A stretch of 57,548 nucleotides of DNA, taken from the NCBI RefSeq assembly GCF_000422745.1, contig NZ_AUGQ01000014.1, positions 1 to 57,548 of the forward strand. Direction: 5' to 3'. Source of the DNA: Microbacterium gubbeenense DSM 15944 (GTDB lineage Bacteria; Actinomycetota; Actinomycetes; Actinomycetales; Microbacteriaceae). The position numbers and the translations under genes are program-made. Positions within the stretch are counted from its first letter, which is position 1, and the number at the start of each line of letters is the position of its first letter. Below are positions 9,901 to 18,168 of this stretch, piece by piece. Under the pieces are notes generated by a model. That model was given only the letters and a program-made list of their open reading frames with translations. It was not told the DNA's origin and ran no database searches.

Positions 9901-10399
9901 CCCGCCCGCCGCCGCCCGCAACGGCCTTCGCGAACAGCGGGAATCCGATGTCGTCGGACTGGTCGAGGAGCGTCTGGACGTCTTCCGTCGCCGCGGTCGA
10001 GCGCAGCACCGGAACGTCGGCGGCGATCGCGTGCTCCTTCGCCGTCACCTTGTTGCCGGCCATCTCGAGCACGTGCGAGGGCGGACCGATGAAGGTGATG
10101 CCGTTCTCGGCGGCCTTCGCGGCGAGGTCGGGGTTCTCGGAGAGGAAACCGTAGCCGGGGTAGATCGCGTCGGCGCCCGATTCGACCGCGACGCGGACGA
10201 TCTCGTCGACATCGAGATAGGCGCGCACGGGGTGTCCCTCTTCGCCGATCTGGTAGGCCTCGTCGGCCTTCAGACGGTGCAGAGAATTCCTATCCTCTGC
10301 CGGGAACACAGCAACCGTGCGAGCGCCCAATTCATATGCGGCACGAAACGCGCGAATGGCGATCTCTCCGCGATTCGCAACGAGAACCTTCGAGAACAT
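6992..10399 (-). CDS. pyc: Pyruvate carboxylase
   Basis: This 1135-residue biotin enzyme carboxylates pyruvate to oxaloacetate, replenishing the TCA cycle. In order it has the biotin carboxylase/ATP-grasp domain (starting LVANRGEIAIRAFRA, with glycine-rich AVAGGGGRGMR), the carboxyltransferase domain (RDAHQSLLATR and the metal-site HLHTHDT), and the C-terminal biotin carrier domain with EAMKMEA, whose biotinylated Lys is about residue 1098. It is full length with no break. It is divergent from a parA-type gene 81 bases away and is followed by a hairpin. Confidence 0.97.
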   Translation of the reverse strand: MFSKVLVANRGEIAIRAFRAAYELGARTVAVFPAEDRNSLHRLKADEAYQIGEEGHPVRAYLDVDEIVRVAVESGADAIYPGYGFLSENPDLAAKAAENGITFIGPPSHVLEMAGNKVTAKEHAIAADVPVLRSTAATEDVQTLLDQSDDIGFPLFAKAVAGGGGRGMRRVDKKEDLADALEAAMHEAASAFGDARMFLEQAVLRPRHIEVQILADSSGHTVHLFERDCSVQRRHQKVVELAPAPNLDPEIAKALHRHAVAFAESIGYINAGTVEFLLETTGPRTGEVVFIEMNPRIQVEHTVTEEVTDVDLVQSQMRIASGETLEDLGLSQENIVLHGAAMQTRITTEDPASGFRPDTGKITTYRSPGGAGIRIDGGTTAAGSQISPHFDSMLAKLTVRGRDFPTAVARARRALAEFRIRGVSTNIPFLRAVLDDPAFVAGDLSTSFIDERPELLEGRVSKDRGTKLLRWMVDRTINKPYGERPALTDPRTKLPAIDLSAAAPAGSRNRLQELGPEGFAKALREQKALGVTETTFRDAHQSLLATRVRTKDLLNVAPHVARLESQLLSVEAWGGATYDVALRFLGEDPWARLEQLREALPNVAIQMLLRGRNTVGYTPYPTEVTDAFVEEAAATGIDIFRIFDALNDVDQMRPAIDAVRQTGTSVAEVALCYTGDLLNPAEDLYTLDYYVRLAERMVDAGAHILAIKDMAGLLRPAAAAKLVTALRREFDLPVHLHTHDTAGGQLGTLLSASAAGADAVDAASATMAGTTSQPSLSSLVAALAHTNRDTGLDLQSVADLEPYWESVREVYAPFESGLRGPTGRVYTHEIPGGQLSNLRQQAIALGLADDFELIEDMYAAADRMLGRIPKVTPSSKVVGDLALHLAAVKADPADFEANPEKYDVPDSVVSFMAGELGELPGGWPEPFRTKVLAGRDIKTGITPISDEDSEALAGDSASRRARLNHLLFPQPTAVFEENQRKFGDISLLDTDDYLYGLEPGREHVVELEKGVDLYMVLESIGDADEKGIRSVMTTLNGQLRPVEARDESIEVDVHEAEKADRGNTGHVAAPFSGVVTLKTAPGDHVEAGQPVASIEAMKMEAAVSATTTGVVERVAIAQTQQVDAGDLLVVITPAE

Positions 10400-10480
10400 C
10401 TGTCTCCTTCGGCCGGGTTTTCACCGATTCTTCTGAGGATGAGGACAGCTCTCAGCCTAGAGGACGGTAGCGTAGGCGTT

Positions 10481-11296
10481 GTGCACGTACTCAGCGTCAG
10501 TTCCCTCAAGGGCGGCGTCGGCAAGACGACGGTGACCCTCGGTCTCGCCTCCGCGGCGTTCGCCCGAGGCATCCGAACCCTTGTCGTCGACCTCGACCCG
10601 CAGTCCGATGTCTCAACCGGTCTCGATGTCTCGACGGCAGGGCGGCTCAACGTCGCCGATGTGCTCGAGAACCCCAAGGAGAAGACCGTCCGTCAGGCGA
10701 TCGCGCCGAGTGGCTGGACCAAGGTCCACCCCGGCAAGATCGACATCATGCTCGGTAGCCCGTCGGCCATCAACTACGACGGCCCGCACCCCTCGGTGCG
10801 CGATGTCTGGAAGATGGAAGAGGCGCTCGCGCTCGTCGAGGACGAGTACGACCTCGTTCTCATCGACTGCGCCCCGTCGCTCAACGCGCTGACCCGCACG
10901 GCGTGGGCCGCGAGCGACCGCGTGAGCGTCGTCACGGAGCCCGGCCTGTTCTCGGTGGCCGCCGCCGACCGCGCGCTGCGCGCGATCGAAGAGATCCGCC
11001 GCGGTCTCTCGTCGCGCCTGCAGCCCCTCGGCATCATCGTGAACCGCGTGCGGCCGCAGTCGGTCGAGCACCAGTTCCGCATCAAGGAGCTGCGCGACAT
11101 GTTCGGCGACCTGGTTCTCGAGCCGCAGCTGCCCGAGCGCACCTCGCTGCAGCAGGCCCAGGGCGCGGCGAAGCCGCTGCATGTGTGGCCAGGCGAATCG
11201 GCGCAGGAGCTCGCGACCGACTTCGATCAGCTTCTCGACCACATCGTCGAGGCCGGCAACATCGAGGTTCCGGAGAACGGCCCGCAGGCGCACTGA
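10481..11296 (+). CDS. ParA family ATPase
   Basis: The 271-residue protein is a Soj/ParA-type ATPase with deviant Walker A KGGVGKTT (about 10-17), VVDLDPQSD and the Walker B-like LVLIDCAPSL. ParA proteins polymerise or cycle on DNA to move chromosomes or other cargo. No parB gene or parS-like site is visible next to it, so it is probably an orphan family member rather than the chromosome partition protein. The start is GTG 10481, the only codon consistent with the conserved N-terminus; the frame is open far upstream only because that DNA is antisense to pyc. A terminator follows. Confidence 0.85.
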   Translation: MHVLSVSSLKGGVGKTTVTLGLASAAFARGIRTLVVDLDPQSDVSTGLDVSTAGRLNVADVLENPKEKTVRQAIAPSGWTKVHPGKIDIMLGSPSAINYDGPHPSVRDVWKMEEALALVEDEYDLVLIDCAPSLNALTRTAWAASDRVSVVTEPGLFSVAAADRALRAIEEIRRGLSSRLQPLGIIVNRVRPQSVEHQFRIKELRDMFGDLVLEPQLPERTSLQQAQGAAKPLHVWPGESAQELATDFDQLLDHIVEAGNIEVPENGPQAH

Positions 11297-11306
11297 CCTC
11301 GCGTAC

Positions 11307-11342
11307 AAAAAGATCCCCGCCTCTGAAGGCGGGGATCTTTTT
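11307..11342 (+). terminator. Rho-independent terminator after the parA-type gene
   Basis: A 16-bp stem (11307-11322 with 11327-11342), loop CTGA, ending in a T run on the plus strand and an A run at the other side. It can therefore work in both directions, for this gene and the convergent MerR gene ending at 11350. Confidence 0.9.
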
Positions 11343-11349
11343 TATGCCG

Positions 11350-11892
11350 TTACGCGGTGCGCTTGACGCGGCGCGCGGCCAGCTCGTCGACAGGATCCGA
11401 AGCGGCGGGCTCGAAGTCGACGAGCGTCGACTCGACCTCGCGCAGCACCTTGCCGACCGCGATGCCGAAGACGCCCTGCCCGCGGCTGACGAGATCGATG
11501 ACCTCATCGTTCGACGTGCACAGGTACACCGACGCGCCATCGCTCATGAGCGTCGTCGACGCGAGGTCGCGAATGCCGGCGGCGTGCAGCTGCTCGACCG
11601 CGACGCGGATCTGCTGCAGCGAGATGCCCGTGTCGAGCAGGCGCTTGACGAGCTTGAGCACGAGGATGTCGCGGAAGCCGTACAGGCGCTGCGAGCCGGA
11701 TCCCTTTGCGTCCCGGATCGTCGGAACGACGAGCTCGGTGCGGGCCCAGTAGTCGAGCTGACGGTACGTGATGCCCGCCGCCTTCGCCGCGATGGCTCCG
11801 CGATAACCCCTGTCGGGGTCGAGCTGCGGAAGACCGTCGGTGAAGAGCAGATCGACGGCGTATCCGCTGTCGTGGGGGTGTCCCGCGCTCAT
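11350..11892 (-). CDS. MerR family transcriptional regulator (Rv1830-like)
   Basis: The 180-residue protein has a MerR winged helix (about residues 35-105: ITYRQLDYWARTELVVPTI, then GFRDILVLKLVKRLLDTGISLQQIR) and a short C-terminal domain without obvious ligand cysteines. By position and architecture it matches mycobacterial Rv1830, which lies in a garA / MerR / MerR group. The gene found between the two MerR genes in mycobacteria (a bifunctional-nuclease protein) is absent here, replaced by 127 noncoding bases. Target genes are not evident. Confidence 0.8.
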   Translation of the reverse strand: MSAGHPHDSGYAVDLLFTDGLPQLDPDRGYRGAIAAKAAGITYRQLDYWARTELVVPTIRDAKGSGSQRLYGFRDILVLKLVKRLLDTGISLQQIRVAVEQLHAAGIRDLASTTLMSDGASVYLCTSNDEVIDLVSRGQGVFGIAVGKVLREVESTLVDFEPAASDPVDELAARRVKRTA

Positions 11893-12019
11893 CTTCGTCC
11901 TCTCAAATGCCAGGCGTTTCCCCCACCGTACGGCGGTCGGGCCTCCCCGGCAACGACATCCGCTCCGGAGCGCGCGGCGTGTCGATCAAGCGTTATGAAT
12001 CGTGACCGAACGTTCCGAA

Positions 12020-12706
12020 TCAGTCGGGCAGGATCCGGTCCAGAGCCTGCTGCACGAAGATGCCTCGCACCTCGTCGAGGCGCTCGGCCAGCCGCGGAGC
12101 GACCTCGTGCGCGTGGGATCGAGACGCCGCGTCGGGGCGCCGGAGCGACGTCGACAGCGAGGCCTCGATCAGCGAGACGTCGCGCTCCGCGCTCTGTCGG
12201 AGCGCTCGCACGTGTCGCGGATCGATGCCGTGTCGCTCGAGGGCCACGAGCCCGCGCAGCAGCGCCACGTGCTGGCTCGTATAGACCTCGGCCGGCTGGA
12301 TGAGGCCGAGACTGAAAGCGTCGTTGAGCAGCTGCGCCGGAGCCCCGGACGCCTCGAGCAGGGCGGCCCGCGGATACGAGCGCGTCTGCGGGTGGATCGA
12401 CTGCGGCGCCTGCGGCAGATCGGACTCGCGACCCGCATCGATGTCGTCGAGGTGCGTGCGGATCACGTTAAGCGGAAGGTAGTGATCGCGCTGCAGCGTG
12501 AGCGCGAGGCGCAACCGTTCGACGTCGGAGGTCGAGAACTTGCGATACCCCGACGACGTGCGTTCGGGCGTCACGATCCCCTGCACCTCGAGGAACCGCA
12601 GCTTGCTCGAGGTCAGAGCCGGAAACTCACCGTTGAGTTTCGCGAGCACCTGACCGATCGACAGCAGCGGCGCAGCGGATGGACTCGTTGCGGCCGCCGC
12701 CGCCAT
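12020..12706 (-). CDS. ftsR: MerR family regulator FtsR-like
   Basis: A 228-residue MerR-type regulator with an N-terminal winged helix (about 15-85: LSIGQVLAKLNGEFPALTSSKLRFLE, TSSGYRKFSTSDVERL) and a longer C-terminal domain. It corresponds to mycobacterial Rv1828 and corynebacterial FtsR, which activates ftsZ expression. That role is known for the family, not shown here. Its ATG at 12706 shares one base with the TGA of garA, so the two are coupled. Confidence 0.8.
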   Translation of the reverse strand: MAAAAATSPSAAPLLSIGQVLAKLNGEFPALTSSKLRFLEVQGIVTPERTSSGYRKFSTSDVERLRLALTLQRDHYLPLNVIRTHLDDIDAGRESDLPQAPQSIHPQTRSYPRAALLEASGAPAQLLNDAFSLGLIQPAEVYTSQHVALLRGLVALERHGIDPRHVRALRQSAERDVSLIEASLSTSLRRPDAASRSHAHEVAPRLAERLDEVRGIFVQQALDRILPD

Positions 12707-13203
12707 CAGGAGGTCGCCGCCCGAAGGTCGCGCGGAGAGCTGAAGAAGTTCAGTCGGAATTTGCCGATGCGGACTTCGTCGCCGTTGCGCAGGAGAGCGC
12801 GATCGACGCGTTCGCCGTCGACGTACGTGCCGTTGAGCGAACGTTGGTCGACGAGGTCGAACGCCCCGCGGCTGCGGGTGATCTCGGCGTGACGACGCGA
12901 CACCGTCACGTCATCCAGGAAAATGTTGGCGTTCGGATGGCGCCCCACCGTCGTCGAATCGCTGTCGAGGAGGTACCGCGCTCCGGCCGCCGGGCCCGAG
13001 CGCACGAGCAGCAGCGCCGCACCGGACGGCAGGGCCGAGATCGCCTCGAGTTCGGCCTGCGAGAGCTCGCCGCGGAACGGGATGAACGACAGGTCGGAGT
13101 CGTGCCCGAAGGTCTGCGTGCGATCGCCCGAACCGTCGTGCCCGTCAATGCGCGGGATGTGCCGCGTGGCGGCCGATGTCGGTTCGCTGAAGTTCTGTGA
13201 CAC
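12706..13203 (-). CDS. garA: FHA domain protein GarA/OdhI-like
   Basis: The 165-residue protein has a disordered N-terminus containing TQTF (about residues 29-32), the likely phosphothreonine region, and a C-terminal FHA domain (about 80-155) with TVGRHPNANIFL, VSRRHAEI and LNGTYVDGERV. In corynebacteria and mycobacteria the unphosphorylated protein inhibits 2-oxoglutarate dehydrogenase, and Ser/Thr kinases relieve this. The N-terminal motif is weaker than the canonical ETTS sequence, so the phosphosite is inferred. It is first in a garA-ftsR unit, with the second MerR gene on the same strand. Confidence 0.88.
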   Translation of the reverse strand: MSQNFSEPTSAATRHIPRIDGHDGSGDRTQTFGHDSDLSFIPFRGELSQAELEAISALPSGAALLLVRSGPAAGARYLLDSDSTTVGRHPNANIFLDDVTVSRRHAEITRSRGAFDLVDQRSLNGTYVDGERVDRALLRNGDEVRIGKFRLNFFSSPRDLRAATS

Positions 13204-13325
13204 GGGCGCTCCTTCCTCTTCGTCACAGCCTATCCGATCGGGCCGATGCGGCGCGCCGAAGTTCGATCAGAGATGGCGCTCTCCTAGGTCGGTCATATCC
13301 TCGCCCGCGTACTGTGGCTCGTGTG

Positions 13326-14048
13326 ATGGAACGAGACTCGCACCCCCGCCGCCTGCGCCTCGCGCGCTCCGTGTCGATCGCCGCCCTTGCAGTCGCCGCG
13401 TTCGCCGCACCGATCGCCGTCGCTTCCCCAGCCGCGGCTCACTCGGACCTCATCGCCACGTCGCCCGAGAGCGACACGACGGATCAGCCGAGTGTCGTCG
13501 AGGTGCTGCCGGAGGAGGTGTCGCTGACGTTCAGCGACGACCTCACTCCCCCGCTCCCCGAGGAGCAGCAGGCCGGCGGTGAGTCGACCACGCAGATCCG
13601 CGTGTTCGACGAGACGTGCGAGGACGCCGGGCTGCTCATCGCCGATCCCGGCCACGCCGACACGCGCAAATGCACGAACTATGCCACGGGCGAGGCGACC
13701 GTTGACGGACCGACCGTGTCGACGGCCGTCGATACCGCCGGCGCCCCCGCCGGGCAGTACACGGTGGTCTGGCAGGTCGTCTACGAGGACGGACACGCGG
13801 CCAGCCAGATGTTCACCTTCACGACCGAGTCGGCGGCGCCCGAGGCGACCCCGACGGCGGGTCCGTCTGGAGATCCCTCGGCAGAGCCGACCGCGGAGCC
13901 GACCTCGGCGGCCGAACCGTCCGATGCTCCGGCGGACGAGAGCGACGGAATCTCGACCCCGGTGATCCTCTCGATCGTCGGCGGCATCATCGTGCTCGCG
14001 ATCGTGGTCTTCATCGTGATGATGATCGCGCGCTCGCGCCGGTCGTGA
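13326..14048 (+). CDS. CopC-domain (YcnJ/copper-resistance type) exported membrane-anchored protein
   Basis: The 240-residue protein has a signal peptide (about 1-38, ending SPAAAHS), a CopC domain in which the mature N-terminus starts with the copper-ligand His (HSDLIATSPES) and a second conserved segment EDGHAASQMFTF, then a Pro/Ser/Thr/Glu-rich spacer (about 165-210), one membrane helix (about 212-236) and a basic tail. CopC domains bind copper outside the membrane. A CopD partner is not adjacent. Start ATG 13326 was chosen over an upstream frame because it directly precedes the signal peptide; GTG at 13323 is also possible. Confidence 0.82.
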   Translation: MERDSHPRRLRLARSVSIAALAVAAFAAPIAVASPAAAHSDLIATSPESDTTDQPSVVEVLPEEVSLTFSDDLTPPLPEEQQAGGESTTQIRVFDETCEDAGLLIADPGHADTRKCTNYATGEATVDGPTVSTAVDTAGAPAGQYTVVWQVVYEDGHAASQMFTFTTESAAPEATPTAGPSGDPSAEPTAEPTSAAEPSDAPADESDGISTPVILSIVGGIIVLAIVVFIVMMIARSRRS

Positions 14049-14089
14049 CCATCGGGATCCGTCCCGCCAGCACGTATTAGGCTGGAGGC

Positions 14090-15487
14090 ATGGCTCACCA
14101 CGACGTCGTCATTCTCGGTGCGGGTCCCGGCGGTTATGTCGCCGCCGTCCGCGCCGCACAGCTCGGACTCAACACCGCGATCATCGAGGAGAAGTACTGG
14201 GGCGGTGTGTGCCTCAACGTGGGCTGCATCCCGTCGAAGTCTCTCCTGAAGAACGCGGAGATCGCCCACACCTTCAACCACAAGGCCGAATTCTTCGGGA
14301 TCTCCGGTGACGTGACCTTCGACTTCGGCGCGGCGTTCGACCGCAGCCGCAAGGTGTCGGACACCCACGTCAAGGGCATCCACTTCCTGATGAAGAAGAA
14401 CAAGGTCACCGAGTACGAGGGCCGCGGGGCCTTCGTCGACGCGAAGTCGATCGACGTGACCAAGGCCGACGGATCCGTCGAGCGCATCACCGCCGACAAC
14501 GTCATCATCTCGACCGGTTCGGTCGTGCGTTCGCTTCCGGGCATCGAGCTCTCGAAGAACGTCGTCTCATTCGAGGAGCAGATCCTCGACCGCGACCTGC
14601 CCGGTTCGATCGTCATCGTCGGCGCCGGCGCGATCGGCATGGAGTTCGCGTACATCCTGTCGAACTACGGCGTGAAGACCACGATCGTCGAGTTCGCCGA
14701 CCGCGTGCTGCCGAACGAAGACGCCGACGTGTCGAAGGAGATCGCGAAGCAGTACAAGAAGTACGGCATCGACATCCTCACCTCGACCGGCGTCACCTCG
14801 GCCGACGACAACGGGTCGAGCGTGCACGTCACGTACAAGAAGAAGGACGGCACCGAGGGTTCGCTCGACGCTGACAAGGTGCTCATGTCGGTCGGGTTCG
14901 CTCCCCGCACCGAGGGCTACGGCCTCGAGAACACGGGCGTGAAGCTCACCGAGCGCGGCGCCGTCGCGATCGACGACCACATGCGCACCAACGTCGACGG
15001 CGTCTACGCGATCGGCGACATCACCGCCAAGCTGCAGCTCGCGCACGTCGCCGAGGCCCAGGCCGTCGTCGCGGCAGAGACGATCGGCGGCGCCGAGACG
15101 CAGACGCTCGGCGACTACCGCATGATGCCCCGCGCGACGTTCTGCTCGCCGCAGGTCGCGAGCTTCGGCCTCACCGAGGAGCAGGCGAAGGCCGAGGGCC
15201 ACGACGTCAAGGTCGCCAAGTTCCCGTTCAGCGCGAACGGCAAGGCGAACGGACTCGGCGAGCCCATCGGCTTCGTCAAGCTGGTCGCCGACGCCGAGCA
15301 CCTCGAACTGCTCGGCGGCCACCTGGTCGGCCCGGACGTCTCCGAGCTTCTGCCCGAGCTGACGCTCGCGCAGAAGTGGGACCTCACCGCCCTCGAGGCC
15401 GCGCGCAACGTGCACACGCACCCGACGCTGTCGGAGGCGCTGCAGGAGGCGTTCCACGGCCTCGCCGGCCACATGATCAATATGTGA
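14090..15487 (+). CDS. lpdA: Dihydrolipoyl dehydrogenase
   Basis: The 465-residue FAD enzyme is the E3 component that reoxidises dihydrolipoamide in the pyruvate and 2-oxoglutarate dehydrogenase complexes. The FAD motif [17 protein letters not shown], the redox-active disulfide C41-C46 in [13 protein letters not shown], the NAD motif GAGAIGMEF and the catalytic HTHPTLSE near the end are all present. It is single, with a hairpin at 15503-15535. garA, an inhibitor of the 2-oxoglutarate dehydrogenase complex, lies less than 1 kb upstream. Confidence 0.96.
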   Translation: MAHHDVVILGAGPGGYVAAVRAAQLGLNTAIIEEKYWGGVCLNVGCIPSKSLLKNAEIAHTFNHKAEFFGISGDVTFDFGAAFDRSRKVSDTHVKGIHFLMKKNKVTEYEGRGAFVDAKSIDVTKADGSVERITADNVIISTGSVVRSLPGIELSKNVVSFEEQILDRDLPGSIVIVGAGAIGMEFAYILSNYGVKTTIVEFADRVLPNEDADVSKEIAKQYKKYGIDILTSTGVTSADDNGSSVHVTYKKKDGTEGSLDADKVLMSVGFAPRTEGYGLENTGVKLTERGAVAIDDHMRTNVDGVYAIGDITAKLQLAHVAEAQAVVAAETIGGAETQTLGDYRMMPRATFCSPQVASFGLTEEQAKAEGHDVKVAKFPFSANGKANGLGEPIGFVKLVADAEHLELLGGHLVGPDVSELLPELTLAQKWDLTALEAARNVHTHPTLSEALQEAFHGLAGHMINM

Positions 15488-15502
15488 TCGACCTGCGTCA
15501 TG

Positions 15503-15535
15503 CGAGGGCCCGGACCGTTCTGGTCCGGGCCCTCG
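15503..15535. terminator. 14-bp hairpin between lpdA and doeC
   Basis: CGAGGGCCCGGACC (15503-15516) pairs exactly with 15522-15535. It sits between convergent stop codons and can end both transcripts. Confidence 0.85.
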
Positions 15536-15542
15536 TGCATGG

Positions 15543-16937
15543 TCAGGGGCGGGCGGGGCCGACCCAGATCTGCTGGCGGTTGACGAACTCGCGGATCCCG
15601 TCGGGGCCGAGTTCGCGGCCGTAGCCCGAGCGCTTCACTCCCCCGCTCGGCAGCCGCGGATCGGTCTTGACGATGCCGTTCACCGCCACCTGCCCCGCGA
15701 CGATCTCCCGCGCGATCTCCTGCCCGCGCTCGGCGGATCCGGTCCACACGCTCGCCGCGAGGCCGTACGCCGAGTCGTTCGCCATCGCCACGGCCGCATC
15801 GGCGTTCGCCGCCGACATCACCACGGCCACCGGCCCGAACGTCTCCTCGGAGCACGCGGTCATGCCCGGTTCGACATCCGTCAGAAGCGTCACGGGGTAG
15901 AAGAATCCGGCGCCCTCCGGCATCTCTCCGCCGAAGTGCAGCCGCGCGCCCTGCGCCACGGACTCCGTGACCTGACGATGCAGGTTCTGCCGCAGGTCGT
16001 CGCGCGCGATCGGCCCGACCCTCGTGTCGGCGGATCGAGGGTCGCCCATCTTCAGTGCGGCGAGCCGCTCGGCGTACAGCGCGACGAACTCGTCGTACAC
16101 CGATTCCTCGACGATGACCCGCTTGGCCGCGATGCACGACTGGCCGGCGTTGATGATCCGCATCGTCGTGATCACATCGGCCGCGTGCGCGAGATCGGCG
16201 TCGGCGAGCACGATCGCGGGGTCGGATCCGCCGAGCTCCATGACCGCCGGTTTGATCTCGCGCGCCGCGATCTGCGCGACGGCGGAACCCGCGCGATCGG
16301 ATCCGGTGAGCGAGACCGCGCGGATGCGCGGGTCCGTCAGCGCGACCTCGACGAGGCCGTGCCCGATGGGCGCGTTCTGCAGGATGTCCCGCGGAGCGCC
16401 GTGCTCCTCCGCGACGCGCGCGACCAGATCGGCGATCGCCTGCGCGCATCCCGGCACGTGCCGATCGTGCTTCATCACGCACGTGTTGCCCGCCATGAGC
16501 GCGGGGGCGGCGAAGCGGAACGCGATCCAGAACGGCGCGTTCCACGGGAGCACGCCGAGCACGGGACCGAGCGGAAGGTGCTGCACGTACGAGCGCGTCG
16601 CGTCGCTTGCGAGCTCGACCGGCGCGAGATACGCCGCCGCATTGTCGGCGTAGTGCTCGGCCGCCCAGCATGCCTTCTCCACCTCCCCGCGGGCCTCCGT
16701 GATGGGCTTGCCCATTTCCTCGGTCATCAGCATCGCAAGCGAATCGACGTCGTCGCGCATCGCGGCCGCGATCGCTCGCAGCACGCCCGCTCGATCCTCG
16801 ATCGACCAGCGCCGCCACCCGTCGTACGCGTCCTCGGCCCGCTGGAGCACGTCTCGCAGTTCGGCCGCGTCGAGCGTGGGTACCTCGCGCACGACCAGCC
16901 CGGTCGTCGGATCCGTCGCCGTGAACATCTCAGCCAT
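15543..16937 (-). CDS. doeC: Aldehyde dehydrogenase, probable aspartate-semialdehyde dehydrogenase of ectoine catabolism
   Basis: A 464-residue NAD(P)-dependent aldehyde dehydrogenase. Family motifs are VLPWNAPFW, the catalytic Glu in MELGGSDPAIV and the catalytic Cys in NAGQSCIAAKR. Alone it would be called succinate-semialdehyde dehydrogenase-like. As the last gene of an operon with ectoine hydrolase, deacetylase and diaminobutyrate aminotransferase, it fits DoeC, which oxidises L-aspartate beta-semialdehyde to aspartate. It starts at ATG 16937 with AGGAGG upstream, 21 bases after doeA. Confidence 0.85.
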   Translation of the reverse strand: MAEMFTATDPTTGLVVREVPTLDAAELRDVLQRAEDAYDGWRRWSIEDRAGVLRAIAAAMRDDVDSLAMLMTEEMGKPITEARGEVEKACWAAEHYADNAAAYLAPVELASDATRSYVQHLPLGPVLGVLPWNAPFWIAFRFAAPALMAGNTCVMKHDRHVPGCAQAIADLVARVAEEHGAPRDILQNAPIGHGLVEVALTDPRIRAVSLTGSDRAGSAVAQIAAREIKPAVMELGGSDPAIVLADADLAHAADVITTMRIINAGQSCIAAKRVIVEESVYDEFVALYAERLAALKMGDPRSADTRVGPIARDDLRQNLHRQVTESVAQGARLHFGGEMPEGAGFFYPVTLLTDVEPGMTACSEETFGPVAVVMSAANADAAVAMANDSAYGLAASVWTGSAERGQEIAREIVAGQVAVNGIVKTDPRLPSGGVKRSGYGRELGPDGIREFVNRQQIWVGPARP

Positions 16938-16958
16938 GGTGTCCCCTCCTTTTCGCGG

Positions 16959-18167
16959 TCAGACCGCTCGCAGGCCGAGGGTCTCTGCACCCTCGGCCTC
17001 GCCCGTCGCATTGATCGTGAAGCCCTCCTCGAGGTCGAAGAAGGACTCGCACCCGGTCTCGGTGATCCGGATGGTGTCGGAGATGCCGACCGTTCGCTTG
17101 CCCTCCACGCCCCACATCCAGGGGATGACGTGGAAGGTCATGCCCTCGTCGAGCACCGCGTTGCCGCCGGGCATGAGGCTGAGGATGTATCCCTCATCCC
17201 AGCTCGGCGGGAAAGCGATGCCGATCGAGTAGCCCGCTCTCGTCACGAGCTCGGCCCCGACGTGGTTGTCGGAAATGATGGTGCGCACGATCGAGTCGGC
17301 GTCCGAGACGGTGATGCCGGGGCGCAGCACTGCCTTCAGCTCGCTCAGGGCGGTCGTCATCCGTTCCTGAGCGTGCTCCATCGCCGGCGTCATGTCGTGC
17401 AGCAGCGCCGTGCGCATCATCGCCGTGTGATATCGCCGATAGCATCCGCCGACCTCGAGGAAGACCGCATCGCCGGACTGCAGCTCGCGCCCCTCCCACG
17501 TCGCGTGTCCGATCATGGTGCGCGGCCCGCTCGTCACGTAGGGCATCACGGCGGGATACTCCCCTCCGGCCGTGAACATGCCCCGCGCGATCTCGGCGGC
17601 GACATCATTCTCGGTCGCGCCCACCTGCGCCGCGGCGAGCCCCGCCGTCATGCCCGCCTGGGTGGCCCGGGCCGCGCGGCGCATCACGTCGATCTCGTAC
17701 GGCGATTTGCGCAGGCGCCCCTGCTCGACGATGCCGAAGCAGTCCATCAGACGGCCCGCCTTGAACGACGTGTGGATCCGATCCTGCTGGTACGCGGGGA
17801 AGAAGTAGCTGTTGCGCTCGTACCCCACGTTCTTCGTGTCGAGCCCGAACTCCTTGAGCGACGTGACCAGCTGCTGGATCGCGTCGCCCGTATCCGGATA
17901 AGGGCGGGTGATCTCGACCCACGTGCGCTCGAGCACGTTCGATTCTTCCATCTGCCGGGTGATCATGAACGGCTCGGATTCGAGCGGCACCACGAGCGCC
18001 TGGAAGAACGAGTACCCCGTCGTCTGGTAGTCGGTGAGGTACATCAGGTTCTCCGGATCGGTGATCACCACCGCGTCGAGCAGTCGCTGCTGCATGCGCT
18101 GCCGCAGCTGCTCGATCCGACGCTCGTACTCGTCGGACGGGAATGTCATGTCGTCTCGCACACGCAT
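16959..18167 (-). CDS. doeA: Ectoine hydrolase (M24 family)
   Basis: This 402-residue protein has the pita-bread fold of Xaa-Pro peptidases: an N-terminal domain (about 1-150) and the catalytic half with SGPRTMIGHATWEGR, GDAVFLEVGGCYRRYH and FHVIPWMW. The metal-ligand pattern departs from true aminopeptidases, as known for DoeA/EutD, which opens the ectoine ring to N-alpha-acetyl-L-2,4-diaminobutyrate. The neighbours complete that pathway. Start ATG 18167 was chosen because GGAGG lies 8 bases upstream and the doeD stop is 1 base away; an ATG at 18188 lacks this. Confidence 0.88.
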   Translation of the reverse strand: MRVRDDMTFPSDEYERRIEQLRQRMQQRLLDAVVITDPENLMYLTDYQTTGYSFFQALVVPLESEPFMITRQMEESNVLERTWVEITRPYPDTGDAIQQLVTSLKEFGLDTKNVGYERNSYFFPAYQQDRIHTSFKAGRLMDCFGIVEQGRLRKSPYEIDVMRRAARATQAGMTAGLAAAQVGATENDVAAEIARGMFTAGGEYPAVMPYVTSGPRTMIGHATWEGRELQSGDAVFLEVGGCYRRYHTAMMRTALLHDMTPAMEHAQERMTTALSELKAVLRPGITVSDADSIVRTIISDNHVGAELVTRAGYSIGIAFPPSWDEGYILSLMPGGNAVLDEGMTFHVIPWMWGVEGKRTVGISDTIRITETGCESFFDLEEGFTINATGEAEGAETLGLRAV

Positions 18168-18168
18168 C

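Noticed and set aside
6989..10480. Very long plus-strand frame running into the parA-type gene
   Set aside because: It is antisense to pyc, and only the part from GTG 10481 matches a known family.
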